DNA of 54,525 bases from an uncultured Bacteroidales bacterium (GCA_905234285.1 CAJOHK010000008.1:1-54525); one strand, 5' to 3'. Positions 8,027 through 16,860 are shown, counted from the first letter of the stretch. Translations and numbers: made by a program. Notes: generated by a model not told the origin, from the sequence alone.

Positions 8027-10234
8027 CTATTCGTGTACCACTCTGTCTTTAAGCTCGGCCAGCTTGCCGGCGTTCCAGCGGTCGGTGGTGCCTACCAGGT
8101 ATCCGGTGATGCGCTGGAGGGTGTCGATGTGGTGGCCGTGGCAGTGCGGGCATTCGTGCAGGTCTTTCTCGGCATTCTCGTAGCCGCAGTCCAGGCAGCG
8201 GTTGCGGTTGTGGTTCACGGAGCCATAGCCAATGTTGTACTTGTCCATGAGGTCCACAATCTGCATGATGGCGTCCGGGTTGTGCGTGGCGTCGCCGTCA
8301 ATTTCTACGTAGAAGATGTGGCCGCCGCGGGTGAGCTCGTGGTAAGGTGCCTCCACCTTGGCCTTATGTTCCGGGGTGCACTTGTAGTACACCGGTACGT
8401 GGTTGGAGTTGGTGTAGTAGTCTTTGTCGGTGATGCCGGGCAGTACGCCAAAGGCTTTTTTGTCGCGCTTGGTGAACTTGCCCGAGAGGCCTTCGGCAGG
8501 AGTGGCCAGCACGGAATAGTTGTGCTGGTACTTCTCGCAGAAGCCGTTGATCTTGTCGCGCATGAAGGTCACGATCCTGAGGCCCAGCTCCTGGGCTTCC
8601 TCGCTCTCGCCGTGGTGCTTGCCCACCAGTGCTATGAGGCATTCGGCCAGGCCAATGAAGCCGATGCCCAGCGTTCCCTGGTTGATGACACGCTCGATGC
8701 TGTCGTCCGGGTCCAGTTTCTCGGAGCCCAGCCACAGGCCGTTCATCAGGAGCGGGAACTGCTTCTTGAGGGCGGTCTTCTGGAATTGGAAACGCTCGTC
8801 CAGCTGACGGGCGCTGAGCTCCAGGGCCCAGTCCAGTTTCTCGAAAAATCGGCCTATGCGGGCCTCCTTGTCCTGCAACTCCATGCATTCGATGGCCAGC
8901 TTCACGATGTTGATGGTGGTGAAGCTCAGGTTGCCGCGGCCGATGGAAGTCTTGGGACCGAAGCGGTTCTCGTACACGCGGGTGCGGCAGCCCATGGTGG
9001 CCACCTCGTGCTCGTAGCGCTTGGGATCGTCGGCCTGCCAGGCCGGGTCCTGGTTAAAGGTGGCGTCCAGGTTCAGAAAGTTGGGGAAGAAGCGGCGGGC
9101 GCTTACGCGGCAGGCGAACTTGTAAAGGTCGTAGTTGGGGTCCTCGGGGAGGTAGCTCACGCCGCGCTTTTTCTTCCAGATCTGGATGGGGAAGATGGCG
9201 GTGCTGCCGTTGCCAACGCCTTCGTAGGTGGTATTCAGGATTTCGCGGATGATGCAGCGGCCCTCGGCCGATGTGTCGGTGCCGTAGTTGATGGACGAGA
9301 ACACCACCTGGTTGCCGCCGCGGCTGTGGATGGTGTTCATGTTGTGCACAAAAGCCTCCATGGCCTGATGCACGCGGTTCACCGTCATGTTAATGGCATG
9401 CTGCAGTGCGCGCTCCTTGCCCTGCAGGCCGATGAGGTCACGCTTGATGTAGTCGTCCAGCTTGACGGCCTTGAGCTCGGAGTAATCGGCGTTGTCCAGT
9501 TCCTGGGCATGGTCGATCTCTTCTTCCAGGGTTTTGCGTACGAAGGGGGCCAGATAAAAGTCGAAGGCGGGGATGGCCTGGCCGCCGTGCATCTCGTTCT
9601 GGGCGGTTTCCATGGAGATGCAGGCCAGCACGCTGGCGGTCTCGATGCGCTTGGCGGGACGGGACTCCCCGTGACCGGCCTTGAGCCCGTAGTTGAGAAT
9701 CATGTCCAGCGGGTGCTGGATGCAGGTGAGGCTCTTGGTGGGATAATAATCCTTGTCGTGTACGTGAATGTAATTGTTAAGCACGGCTTCGCGAACGGGG
9801 TCGCTCAGGAGACACTCGTCCACATAGGTCTTGGTGGCCTCCGATGCGAACTTCATCATCATGCCGGCGGGCGTGTCGGCATTCATGTTGGCGTTCTCAC
9901 GCGTGATGTCGTTGGCCTGCGCCTGGATGATGGTCTCGAAGATCTCGTTGCTCTTGGCGTTGCGGGCTATATTGCGCTTGTTGCGGTAGCGGATGTATTC
10001 CTTGGCTACTTCCTGACGGGGGCTGTTCATGAGGTGGTTCTCTACCACGTCCTGAATTTCCTCCACGGTCATTTCCTCCTTGTCCAGCTGGGAAATAGCA
10101 TGGGCAATCTGGGCGGCGAGCACAATGTCTTCACCGTTCTCGGTCACATCCATCGCCTTGAGGATGGCGGCAACAATCTTTTGGTTGTTAAAGTCTACGT
10201 GACGTCCGTCACGTTTCAGTACACGTTTTACCAT
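8027..10234 (-). CDS. nrdD: Anaerobic ribonucleoside-triphosphate reductase NrdD
   Basis: Class III ribonucleotide reductase, 735 residues. It reduces ribonucleoside triphosphates to dNTPs without oxygen, using a glycyl radical generated by NrdG. An ATP-cone domain occupies the first roughly 90 residues (VLKRDGRHVDFNNQKIVAAI). The catalytic barrel follows, with HSRGGNQVVFSSINYGT. The C terminus carries a zinc site of four Cys (CLDCGYENAEKDLHECPHC) and the glycyl-radical loop in RITGYLVGTTDRW. Presence of class III RNR fits an obligate or facultative anaerobe. Long antisense frames over this gene are codon-bias shadows. Confidence 0.96.
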   Translation of the reverse strand: MVKRVLKRDGRHVDFNNQKIVAAILKAMDVTENGEDIVLAAQIAHAISQLDKEEMTVEEIQDVVENHLMNSPRQEVAKEYIRYRNKRNIARNAKSNEIFETIIQAQANDITRENANMNADTPAGMMMKFASEATKTYVDECLLSDPVREAVLNNYIHVHDKDYYPTKSLTCIQHPLDMILNYGLKAGHGESRPAKRIETASVLACISMETAQNEMHGGQAIPAFDFYLAPFVRKTLEEEIDHAQELDNADYSELKAVKLDDYIKRDLIGLQGKERALQHAINMTVNRVHQAMEAFVHNMNTIHSRGGNQVVFSSINYGTDTSAEGRCIIREILNTTYEGVGNGSTAIFPIQIWKKKRGVSYLPEDPNYDLYKFACRVSARRFFPNFLNLDATFNQDPAWQADDPKRYEHEVATMGCRTRVYENRFGPKTSIGRGNLSFTTINIVKLAIECMELQDKEARIGRFFEKLDWALELSARQLDERFQFQKTALKKQFPLLMNGLWLGSEKLDPDDSIERVINQGTLGIGFIGLAECLIALVGKHHGESEEAQELGLRIVTFMRDKINGFCEKYQHNYSVLATPAEGLSGKFTKRDKKAFGVLPGITDKDYYTNSNHVPVYYKCTPEHKAKVEAPYHELTRGGHIFYVEIDGDATHNPDAIMQIVDLMDKYNIGYGSVNHNRNRCLDCGYENAEKDLHECPHCHGHHIDTLQRITGYLVGTTDRWNAGKLAELKDRVVHE

Positions 10235-10274
10235 AGTTGGTTACTAGAGTCGGTTTTTGGAGTCGGTCGGAGAA

Positions 10275-10282
10275 CAAAGTTA
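10275..10282 (-). promoter_or_regulatory. -7 box of nrdD
   Basis: Minus strand TAACTTTG, about 40 nt before the nrdD start. I saw no clear NrdR box or riboswitch in the leader. Confidence 0.65.
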
Positions 10283-10716
10283 GGGCATTGGAATACCTTT
10301 TCCTACGGTTTTTCTGGAAAAAGTTATGAACAGAGGGGCCATGAGGCTGTTAATTCATTGATTCTGTTTTTGTTGGTCTGATTTTTAATTTAGAATTATT
10401 CAAATTCATAACTTACCTGTTTCTTTTTTCGAAAGTTATTAACAATGGGGGCTTAGGGGTGTCTATCGGTGCCGGGGCTGCCCAATACCATAAACCGTTG
10501 CAACGGTCCAGTGGATGGGACGTTAGGTAAGAAAAGCACATTTGGGCACCAGGGACGCTGTGGGTGTAAGTCATTGAAATACACATACTTAGCTATTTAT
10601 CCCCGGGCAAAATTGCCTGGGGACAAATACTTAAAACATTGAAGGTGAGTCACTTTCGCCCACGCGCCAATAGGGCTCCTGCGCCAACCGAAGCAGTTTT
10701 AACCAACCAAATCAGT
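10283..10716. other. Intergenic region between feoAB and nrdD
   Basis: About 430 nt without a convincing gene. It contains a 12-nt perfect palindrome CCGTTGCAACGG near 10496 and the larger palindrome annotated separately at 10594-10629. Everything else looks like unstructured spacer. A forward frame reading into feoAB territory is only the shadow of feoAB. Confidence 0.5.
10594..10629. repeat. 36-nt interrupted palindrome
   Basis: Arms TATTTATCCCCGGGCAA and TTGCCTGGGGACAAATA pair with three mismatches around an AA centre. It lies about 90 nt past the feoAB stop codon and may act as a stem for 3'-end stability. No T run follows on either strand, so it is not a classical terminator. Confidence 0.5.
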
Positions 10717-13137
10717 TTACGCCGGCCAGATCAGCAGTCCAATCCGGTAAGCGGTGAAGGCACAGAGCCAGGCCACCAGGATGGTGTAGATGCAAAGGAG
10801 CACGGCCCAGCGCCAGGAACCGGTCTCGTTCTTGATGGCCACGAAGGTGGCAATGCAGGGGAAGTACAGCAGCACAAACACCATGAAGGCCAGGGCGGCG
10901 GGGGTGGAGATATCGGCTTTCAGGGCGGCCTGCAGCGCAGTGTCGCCGGAATCGGAAGCCGGGGAGTCCGACACGGAGGCCCCGCCGGCATCGGCCGTAC
11001 CGTCCTGGGCATACATCACGCCCAGCGAGCTTATCACCAGCTCCTTGGCCCCCACGCCGGCCAGCAGACCAACGTCCATCTTCCAGTTGAAGCCCAGCGG
11101 TTCCATGGCCGGCTCAACGGCCTTGCCCACCATGCCGATGAAGGAATGCTCCTGCTGGTAAGCGTCGGAGGCACCTTCGTGACGGGGGAAGTAGCCCAGG
11201 AACCAGATAGCCATGGAGAACAGCAGGATGGTGGTGGCCATCTTTTCCAGATACTGCCGGCCTTTTTCCCAGGTATGCCGGCCGATAGCCCGGGCCGTGG
11301 GCACGCGGTAGGGCGGCAATTCCATCACAAACGGGAGATCGTCGTCCTTCACAAAACGGCCGATTACCAGGGCCGACAGGATAGCCAGCACAATACCCAA
11401 AAGGTAAATCCCCAGCAACGCCGTGGCGGGGCTTCCCGGGAAGAAGGCCCCGGCAAAGAGCACGAAAATAGGAAGACGCCCTGCACAGGACATGAAGGGA
11501 ATGATGGCGATGGTAATGAGCCGGGACTTCCGGCTTTCTATGCTGCGGGTGGCCATGATGGCCGGCACGTTGCAGCCGAAGCCCATGACCATGGGAATGA
11601 AGCTCTTGCCATGAAGGCCGATGCGGTGCATCATCTTGTCCACTATAAAGGCGGCACGGGCCATATAGCCGCTGTCCTCCATGATGGAGATGAAGAAGTA
11701 CAGAATGAGGATGTTGGGCAGGAACACCAGCACGCTGCCCACGCCGGCTATGCAGCCGTCGACCAGCAGGTCCCTGAGCCAGCCGTCGGGCAGGAGGCCG
11801 CCCACCCAGGCTCCGAACTTCTCTACCAGCCACTCAATCCAGTCCATGGGATACTGGCCGATGGTAAAGGTAGCCCAGAAGATGAACCACAGCAGCAGGA
11901 TGAAGATGGGGAAGGCCATCCACTGGTTGGTCACAACGGCGTCTATCTTGTCGGTAAAAGTACGGCGGGGACGCTCGGCCTGGTATCTCTCGTAGGTCTC
12001 GGCCAGGGCGCCCTGGATGAAGGCGTACTTGGCGTCCACAATGGCGCTTTCGGCCGATGTTCCCAGCAGGCCCTGGATGCGCTGCTGCACATCGGCGCGG
12101 GCGTTGGCGATATCCTGGATGTTGGGCATGCCGGAGAGCAGGGCCTCCACCTCTTTGTCTCCCTCCAGGTATTTGATGGCGAGGTATCGGGTGGAATAGT
12201 GGGTTTTGAGCGCCTCGTTATAGGCGATATAAGGCTGTATGCTGCGGATGCCATTCTCCAGCTCGGCGCCATGATTGATGTGGATGTGGCGGGCCAGCTT
12301 GGGATCGGCGTGCTCGTAGACGGCGATAACCGTGTCAAAGAGTTCGGGGATGCCCCGGCCGTCGCGGCTCACCGTGGGGCACACAGGCATGCCCAGCAGC
12401 CAGCCCAATTGCTGGGTGTCCAGCTTGTCGCCCTTGTGCTCCAGCTCGTCGTACATGTTCAGGGCCATCACGGTGCGCAGGTTCATGTCGATGAGCTGCG
12501 TGGTGAGGTACAGGTTACGCTCGATGTTGGAGGCGTCCACCACGTTCACCACCACGTCCGGCATGGTCTCCAGCAGGTTTTTTCGAACATAGAGTTCCTC
12601 CGGAGAATAGGCGCTTAGGGAATAGGTACCCGGCAGGTCTACCAGGGTGATTTCATATCCTTTGAAAGAGAAATGGCCCTCTTTGGCGTCTACGGTAACG
12701 CCGGAATAGTTGCCCACATGCTCGTGGGCACCGGATGCGATATTGAAGAGCGAGGTTTTTCCGCAGTTGGGATTGCCCACCAGGGCCACGCGGATGTTGT
12801 GGCGGCGCTCATCGGCCACATGCTCCAGGGCGTGGGCCAGCCGCCGGTCCTCCTCCAGGTCTCCGGGGAGGGACTGCAGGTGCTCGTCGCTCACCAGGGC
12901 CTCGCGGGCCTCGGCCTCGGTTACAACCTCAATGAGCCGCGCCTCTTCCCGCCGCAGCGATACTTTATAGCCGATAATTTCATATTCGATGGGATCCTTC
13001 AAAGGAGCATTGAGCACCACCCGCACTTCTTTTCCGCGGATGAACCCCATCTCGATGAGACGCTTGCGGAAGCTCCCGTGGCCGTTCACACGCACAATCA
13101 CCGCTTTCTCGCCGGTCTGCAAATCTGCCAAATACAT
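10717..13137 (-). CDS. feoB: Ferrous iron transporter FeoAB (FeoA-FeoB fusion)
   Basis: 806 residues. The first 75 form a FeoA SH3-like domain (LADLQTGEKAVIVRVNGHG, RRLIEMGFIRG-type core). A linker leads to the FeoB G domain, with P-loop GNPNCGKTSLFN, the G2 Thr in NYSGVTVD and G3 DLPGTYSL. The membrane part contains the Gate motifs, including MGFGCNVPAIMATR and SCAGRLPIFVLFAGAFFP. The fused form is usual in Bacteroidetes. It imports Fe2+ across the inner membrane, using GTP hydrolysis by the G domain. The neighbouring nrdD depends on iron-sulfur chemistry through NrdG. No Fur-like operator is obvious upstream. Confidence 0.95.
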   Translation of the reverse strand: MYLADLQTGEKAVIVRVNGHGSFRKRLIEMGFIRGKEVRVVLNAPLKDPIEYEIIGYKVSLRREEARLIEVVTEAEAREALVSDEHLQSLPGDLEEDRRLAHALEHVADERRHNIRVALVGNPNCGKTSLFNIASGAHEHVGNYSGVTVDAKEGHFSFKGYEITLVDLPGTYSLSAYSPEELYVRKNLLETMPDVVVNVVDASNIERNLYLTTQLIDMNLRTVMALNMYDELEHKGDKLDTQQLGWLLGMPVCPTVSRDGRGIPELFDTVIAVYEHADPKLARHIHINHGAELENGIRSIQPYIAYNEALKTHYSTRYLAIKYLEGDKEVEALLSGMPNIQDIANARADVQQRIQGLLGTSAESAIVDAKYAFIQGALAETYERYQAERPRRTFTDKIDAVVTNQWMAFPIFILLLWFIFWATFTIGQYPMDWIEWLVEKFGAWVGGLLPDGWLRDLLVDGCIAGVGSVLVFLPNILILYFFISIMEDSGYMARAAFIVDKMMHRIGLHGKSFIPMVMGFGCNVPAIMATRSIESRKSRLITIAIIPFMSCAGRLPIFVLFAGAFFPGSPATALLGIYLLGIVLAILSALVIGRFVKDDDLPFVMELPPYRVPTARAIGRHTWEKGRQYLEKMATTILLFSMAIWFLGYFPRHEGASDAYQQEHSFIGMVGKAVEPAMEPLGFNWKMDVGLLAGVGAKELVISSLGVMYAQDGTADAGGASVSDSPASDSGDTALQAALKADISTPAALAFMVFVLLYFPCIATFVAIKNETGSWRWAVLLCIYTILVAWLCAFTAYRIGLLIWPA

Positions 13138-13161
13138 ATATAAGGTGCTATTTTACCAATG

Positions 13162-13169
13162 CAAAGGTA
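13162..13169 (-). promoter_or_regulatory. -7 box of feoAB
   Basis: Minus strand TACCTTTG, 24 nt before the ATG at 13137; matches TAnnTTTG. Confidence 0.6.
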
Positions 13170-13213
13170 CGGCAGTTTTTCAAAGGGTGCAATCATCATT
13201 TATGGGGATGGCG

Positions 13214-13247
13214 TAAAAAAAACCGCCCCGGGGGTGCCGGAGCGGTG
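13214..13247 (-). terminator. Rho-independent terminator of mdh
   Basis: On the minus strand, ACCGCTCCGG and CCGGGGCGGT pair around a short CACC loop and are followed by a T8 run, 23 nt after the mdh stop codon. Confidence 0.8.
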
Positions 13248-13269
13248 AAAGATTAAGAACCTTTAAGAA

Positions 13270-14256
13270 CTAGAGGTTGGGGTTCTCTTTGGTCCAGTCG
13301 GCCACGGCGGGAACGATGCCGAGGGAGACAATCTCGTCGCGCATCTTTACGAGGTGCTCGTAGGAGGCGTTGAGGGCGGCCATTTCCTCGGCGGTGCCTT
13401 CCGGGTTCACGAAGTGGCAGCCGGTGGCATCGATGACGGTGGGCATGGCCATCATCACGTTCTTGTACTGGGCGTTGTTCACATAGGTGCCGGCGGGCCA
13501 CTCGAACTTGGCGCCGCCCATGGCAGCCTCGATCATCTTCACGGCCTGGTATGCGGGGCTCTGGAAGGAGCTGCGGCCACGGAGCTTGATGATGTTGGAA
13601 CCACCCTGGATGGTGTTGTGCTTGATTTCCTCGAAGCGCTCGGCGCTGAGGCCCATCTCGGCGAGGGGCTTGCCGTCTACCTTCACGTGGGAGGCGAACA
13701 CGGCCATGGCCTCACCGTGACCGCCATAGGTGCGGGCACCGGTGACCTTGTACTGAGCCACGCCGAACTCCTGGGCCAGGGCTTCCTGCAGACGGGTGCT
13801 GTCCAAAGCGGCCAGGGAAGTGAGCTGGGAAGGCTTGAGGCCCGAGTGGATGAGGGCGGTGAGGGCGGTAACATCGGCCGGGTTGAAGATCACCACCACG
13901 AACTTGGCGTCCGGGCAGTACTTCTTGATGTTGTCGCCGAATTCGGCGGCAATTTGGCAGTTGCCCTTCAGGAGATCCTCGCGGGTCATGCCTTCTTTAC
14001 GGGGTGCACCACCGGAGGAGATGATGTACTTGGCATCCTTGAAAGCTACGGCAGGGTCGATGGTGGCAGTGAGGTTGATGCCCTCGAAAGCGCAGTGGTC
14101 CATCTCGGCCAGAACACCCTTGAGGCCGGGCTCAAAAATATCGTACAGGCAAATGTTGGGGGTAAGACCAAGCATGGCGGCAGTCTGAACCATATTGGAA
14201 CCGATCATACCGGCGGCGCCTACGATAAGGAGCTTTTCATCAGTAAGGAATTTCAT
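13270..14256 (-). CDS. mdh: Malate dehydrogenase
   Basis: 328 residues; interconverts malate and oxaloacetate with NAD(H). The Rossmann glycine motif is VGAAGMIGSNM. The catalytic Arg loop is GGAPRKEGMTREDLL. NPADVTALTALI is the Asn-containing substrate motif, and the catalytic His lies in GGHGEAMAVF. In anaerobic Bacteroidales it works in the reductive branch of the TCA cycle towards fumarate and succinate. It is monocistronic with its own -7 box and a strong terminator. Confidence 0.95.
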   Translation of the reverse strand: MKFLTDEKLLIVGAAGMIGSNMVQTAAMLGLTPNICLYDIFEPGLKGVLAEMDHCAFEGINLTATIDPAVAFKDAKYIISSGGAPRKEGMTREDLLKGNCQIAAEFGDNIKKYCPDAKFVVVIFNPADVTALTALIHSGLKPSQLTSLAALDSTRLQEALAQEFGVAQYKVTGARTYGGHGEAMAVFASHVKVDGKPLAEMGLSAERFEEIKHNTIQGGSNIIKLRGRSSFQSPAYQAVKMIEAAMGGAKFEWPAGTYVNNAQYKNVMMAMPTVIDATGCHFVNPEGTAEEMAALNASYEHLVKMRDEIVSLGIVPAVADWTKENPNL

Positions 14257-14301
14257 GATTTTGAATCTATTTTAAATTAAACTATCTTTCAAACGGGACC
14301 A

Positions 14302-14309
14302 CAAAGTTA
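14302..14309 (-). promoter_or_regulatory. -7 box of mdh
   Basis: Minus strand TAACTTTG, 45 nt upstream of the mdh ATG. Confidence 0.65.
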
Positions 14310-14322
14310 CTAAATTGTATGC

Positions 14323-15459
14323 TTACATCCAAGGATATAGCGCCAGGAAAAAGTATCGGTGCGGCCAGGCGAAGGGGACCTTGGTGATTTCGGTGGCCCC
14401 GGCATGTGTGCGGGCGTAATCCTCCAGCAGAAACGACAGGGCCGACGGGCCGTACAGGAACAGGCCGTCCTCCTGGTTAATCACAAGGCTGCGGTTGTCC
14501 AGGTTCACCGTTCCGGCGCAGCCCAGGGTACCGTCTACCACAAAGGTTTTGGCGTGGTTAAAGGCCCCGCCGCAGTAATACAGGTGTACGCCGGCCTCCA
14601 GCAGCTGCTTGAAGAAGGCCTTGCCGGCGCTGTCCACCATGGGCCAGTCGCTGGCTTTTGGGAGGTAAATCCGCACATCCACTCCCCGCTGCGCCGCCGC
14701 TTTGAGCGCCGACAGGATGGACTTGGGCGGACAAAAATACGGCGTACGGATCCAGATGCTCTCCCGGGCCGATTGGAAAGTTTGCTCGTACAGGCGCTCC
14801 AAGATGGGATAATCGGCCCGGCCGCCCACAATCAGGCGGGCAGTGACGTCACCGGCGGGGGTAGGCGCTGGCTCCACTGGGCAGTCCGAGCCCTTGAAGC
14901 GGCTTCGGCCCTGGTCCAGCAGGCTGTGCAAATCGGCCACCACGGGCCCCTGCACACGCATGTGGATGTCGCCCCATTCGCGCACCTCGTCAATGGGATT
15001 CATGCCGCCGGTGTAGCCGATGCGGTGGTCGATGACAATGATTTTGCGGTGCGTGCGGTTTTGCACGTCGTCCAGAAGCTCCCAGATGCGGGCGTCGGGG
15101 TCGTCGTAAAAGACCACCTCTACGCCGGCCTTGCGCATCTTGTAGAAATAAGATTTGGGTACGCGGGAATTCACGATACCATCGACCAGCATCCGCACGG
15201 TAACGCCCTCCCGGGCCTTTCGGATGAAGATTTCCTGCAGGGTTTTGCCCACCTCGTCGTTGTGCAGGTGGTAGAACTCGCTCTCGATGAAAGACTGGGC
15301 GGCGTTTAAATCGGCATACAGGCTGGCAAGGTAATCGTCACCGGTGCAGAACCACTCAATCTGGTTACCGCTCCGCGCCGGAAAGGGCAATGAAAGCTCC
15401 TGGGCCGGCAGGGAAACGGCCGAGACCAGAGCTGCTATCCATAGGACTGCCTTCTTCAT
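14323..15459 (-). CDS. Exported phospholipase D-like / cardiolipin synthase-like protein
   Basis: 378 residues from MKKAVLWIAAL. Two HKD motifs mark the PLD superfamily: HRKIIVIDHRIGYTGGMN and HAKTFVVDGTLGCAGTVNLD. The catalytic His acts through a phospho-histidine intermediate. Cardiolipin synthases carry two N-terminal membrane helices. Here there is only a signal peptide (AALVSAVSLPAQ), so the enzyme is probably periplasmic or secreted. The frame extends 20 residues further upstream, but that part overlaps the -7 box at 15478-15485, so I start at 15459. Phospholipid transphosphatidylation or nuclease/lipase action cannot be distinguished by sequence. Confidence 0.85.
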   Translation of the reverse strand: MKKAVLWIAALVSAVSLPAQELSLPFPARSGNQIEWFCTGDDYLASLYADLNAAQSFIESEFYHLHNDEVGKTLQEIFIRKAREGVTVRMLVDGIVNSRVPKSYFYKMRKAGVEVVFYDDPDARIWELLDDVQNRTHRKIIVIDHRIGYTGGMNPIDEVREWGDIHMRVQGPVVADLHSLLDQGRSRFKGSDCPVEPAPTPAGDVTARLIVGGRADYPILERLYEQTFQSARESIWIRTPYFCPPKSILSALKAAAQRGVDVRIYLPKASDWPMVDSAGKAFFKQLLEAGVHLYYCGGAFNHAKTFVVDGTLGCAGTVNLDNRSLVINQEDGLFLYGPSALSFLLEDYARTHAGATEITKVPFAWPHRYFFLALYPWM

Positions 15460-15477
15460 TCTGAATAAGAAACGCTG

Positions 15478-15485
15478 CAAAGATA
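15478..15485 (-). promoter_or_regulatory. -7 box of the PLD-like gene
   Basis: Minus strand TATCTTTG, 18 nt before the chosen ATG. It is divergent from the box at 15529-15536. Confidence 0.7.
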
Positions 15486-15528
15486 CATGTTTCCCGTGAA
15501 AGATTTGTTGCAATTGCAAAAAATGAAT

Positions 15529-15536
15529 TATCTTTG
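15529..15536 (+). promoter_or_regulatory. -7 box for the structured leader / phosphopantetheinyl transferase
   Basis: TATCTTTG with TTG near the -33 position (AGATTTGTTGC upstream). Transcription should begin near 15541, leaving a roughly 165-nt leader. Confidence 0.7.
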
Positions 15537-15540
15537 TGTC

Positions 15541-15705
15541 GAAATTTGTAACGATTAAAATGGAGCCTCCCAGTCAGGTCAAGTCTAATCTCTTAGCGGG
15601 CGTCGGTTCAGACGACCCTCTGTCGCGATTATTCCCCATACTCCATGGAACCCGGTGCTTAGGTGCATCCGGGCGGGTTACCGTTTTGTCGTTGGAATAA
15701 CATAG
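15541..15705 (+). ncRNA. Structured leader or small RNA upstream of the 4'-PPTase gene
   Basis: The leader folds into two domains. The first is closed by ATGGAG (from 15559) with CTCCAT. Inside it, TAATC pairs with GATTA, GCG with CGC and CGTC with GACG, around a GGTTCA loop, leaving a large asymmetric bubble. The second is a hairpin CCCGGTGC...GCATCCGGG, followed by GGGTTACCG just before the coding region. The pairings are seen in the sequence; the family is not recognised. It lacks the GGAA-tetraloop/GTCAGG arrangement of SRP RNA. Either a cis-regulatory leader or an independent small RNA is possible. Confidence 0.45.
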
Positions 15706-15707
15706 TA

Positions 15708-16346
15708 ATGGCACTTTATTTAAAGAAAGAATTAGAGAACGAAGCCACCATCGGCGTGTGGCAAATCACCGAGACGGAGGAAGAGCTGGTCAAACTGGCC
15801 GCCACCCCCACGGACGAGATGGAGGAAATCTCGTTCATCAAAAGCGAGTCCCTGCGCAAACAGCGGCTGGCCGTCCGCGCCCTCCTGAACACCCTCTTTG
15901 ACGAGAAGGTGTACCTGAGCCACCACGACAACGGCAAGCCCTACCTGGAGAACAACCCCGTGAACATCTCCATCACCCACACGGAAAAATACGTGGCCGT
16001 GATCATGCACGAGGAAGACGACTGCGGCATAGACGTAGAGTCCCTGGACCGGGATTTCTCGGCCGTAGAAAAGAAGGCTTTGTCGGAGGACGAAATTGAC
16101 GACCTTGAAACCGACAAGCGCAACGAGCAGCTGGCCATTTACTGGTGCGCCAAAGAGGCCATCTTCAAGCTCCTGAGCCGATACACGCTGGATTTTGCCG
16201 AGCAAATTGAACTGGAGCGCTTCCGCCCCCGCGGCGAAGGCGAGCTGGAGGCCACCTTCATTGACAAAAACGGCGACGAAGAAGAATTCGAGCTGGAATA
16301 CATGACCTTCGACCGCCACGTCCTGGTTTGGGTGGTGGGAGACTAG
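15708..16346 (+). CDS. 4'-phosphopantetheinyl transferase family protein
   Basis: 212 residues. It transfers phosphopantetheine from CoA to a carrier-protein Ser. The family signature is present: ISITHTEKYVAVI, then CGIDVESLDRD (Mg-binding Asp/Glu) and WCAKEAIFKLL. The upstream extension of the frame to 15663 overlaps the structured leader and has no signal or homology, so I use MALYLKKELEN. Possible targets are the fatty acid ACP or an aryl polyene/secondary-metabolite carrier; no partner genes lie next to it. The residue pattern is of the Sfp/AcpT-like class rather than AcpS. Confidence 0.88.
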   Translation: MALYLKKELENEATIGVWQITETEEELVKLAATPTDEMEEISFIKSESLRKQRLAVRALLNTLFDEKVYLSHHDNGKPYLENNPVNISITHTEKYVAVIMHEEDDCGIDVESLDRDFSAVEKKALSEDEIDDLETDKRNEQLAIYWCAKEAIFKLLSRYTLDFAEQIELERFRPRGEGELEATFIDKNGDEEEFELEYMTFDRHVLVWVVGD

Positions 16347-16444
16347 AAGGCTTTGGGGGCCCGGGGCCGTTTGGACGGCCGACCTTTTCCCTTTGCCCGG
16401 TTGGCCATGGGCTGTAAGTAACTAAATATCAATCAATTATACCC

Positions 16445-16474
16445 ACAGGGGTGCACTTCCAGGTGCACCCCTGT
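16445..16474. repeat. Perfect 12-bp inverted repeat, possible terminator of the PPTase gene
   Basis: ACAGGGGTGCAC and GTGCACCCCTGT flank a TTCCAG centre. It lies about 100 nt after the PPTase stop. Only TTTCG follows, so termination would be weak; it may instead be a mobile palindrome. Confidence 0.55.
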
Positions 16475-16569
16475 TTCGTTAACTGTCTGTGTGTAAAGCA
16501 CTTACACCCCCACGGAGTAGCGCGCCATGGTGCCTGGTTCTTGCGCCCGCGCCGATGCCTCAGTTATTT

Positions 16570-16681
16570 GCCGTCGAATGGATCTTGTTGACACTCTGCA
16601 AGTTACGCAAAATACCCTACCGGATTTTCGGCAGGGTATTTTGCGTAATCGCCTATGAATCAGACACTTCCATTCGACGGC
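16570..16681. repeat. Nested double palindrome
   Basis: The outer arms GCCGTCGAATGG (16570) and CCATTCGACGGC (16670) are perfect. Inside them sits a second, near-perfect hairpin at 16603-16648, with stem TTACGCAAAATACCCT / AGGGTATTTTGCGTAA and a short CCGGATTTTCGG top. The TTACGC ends and the AAAA/TTTT arrangement resemble the repeat family found elsewhere in this window. Confidence 0.7.
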
Positions 16682-16803
16682 CCAAATGCCCACACTTATG
16701 TGCGGACTTTGGTCACAGTCTAATCATTTGAGAAACACATTTCGTTAAACAGTTGCCATATCCCAAACTCTCAGGCGCTTTAAATGGCAACAAGTAATGC
16801 AAT

Positions 16804-16836
16804 AAAAAACGCCCCTCCTTTATGAAAGGAAGAGCG
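16804..16836 (-). terminator. Terminator of the fimbrillin-like lipoprotein gene
   Basis: On the minus strand, CGCTCTTCCTTT pairs with AAAGGAGGGGCG, followed by T6. It lies 25 nt after the stop codon at 16861. Confidence 0.75.
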
Positions 16837-16860
16837 AAAATGAATGCTAAACCATCAAGT

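Larger units (their letters stand above)
16347..16860. other. Intergenic region with nested palindromes
   Basis: About 510 nt without a gene. It holds three palindromic structures annotated separately (16445-16474, 16570-16681 and the terminator at 16804-16836), plus the short inverted pair GTGTAA/TTACAC near 16490. A CTTATGTGCGGA string near 16697 also occurs in the two leader motifs at 18.4 and 18.65 kb. Confidence 0.5.

Noticed and set aside
8033..10381. 782-residue plus-strand frame antisense to nrdD
   Set aside because: It mirrors nrdD codon structure, is compositionally odd (Val/His/Gly-rich), and shows no domain.
10594..10629. Rho-independent terminator of feoAB
   Set aside because: The stem is good, but no T run follows on the minus strand.
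10639..12618. 659-residue plus-strand frame antisense to feoAB
   Set aside because: Shadow of feoAB in a GC-rich genome. Low-complexity product.
15541..15705. SRP (4.5S) RNA
   Set aside because: The GTCAGG...GGAA...AGCAG arrangement of the conserved SRP tip is missing; the only GGAA lies outside the apical loop.
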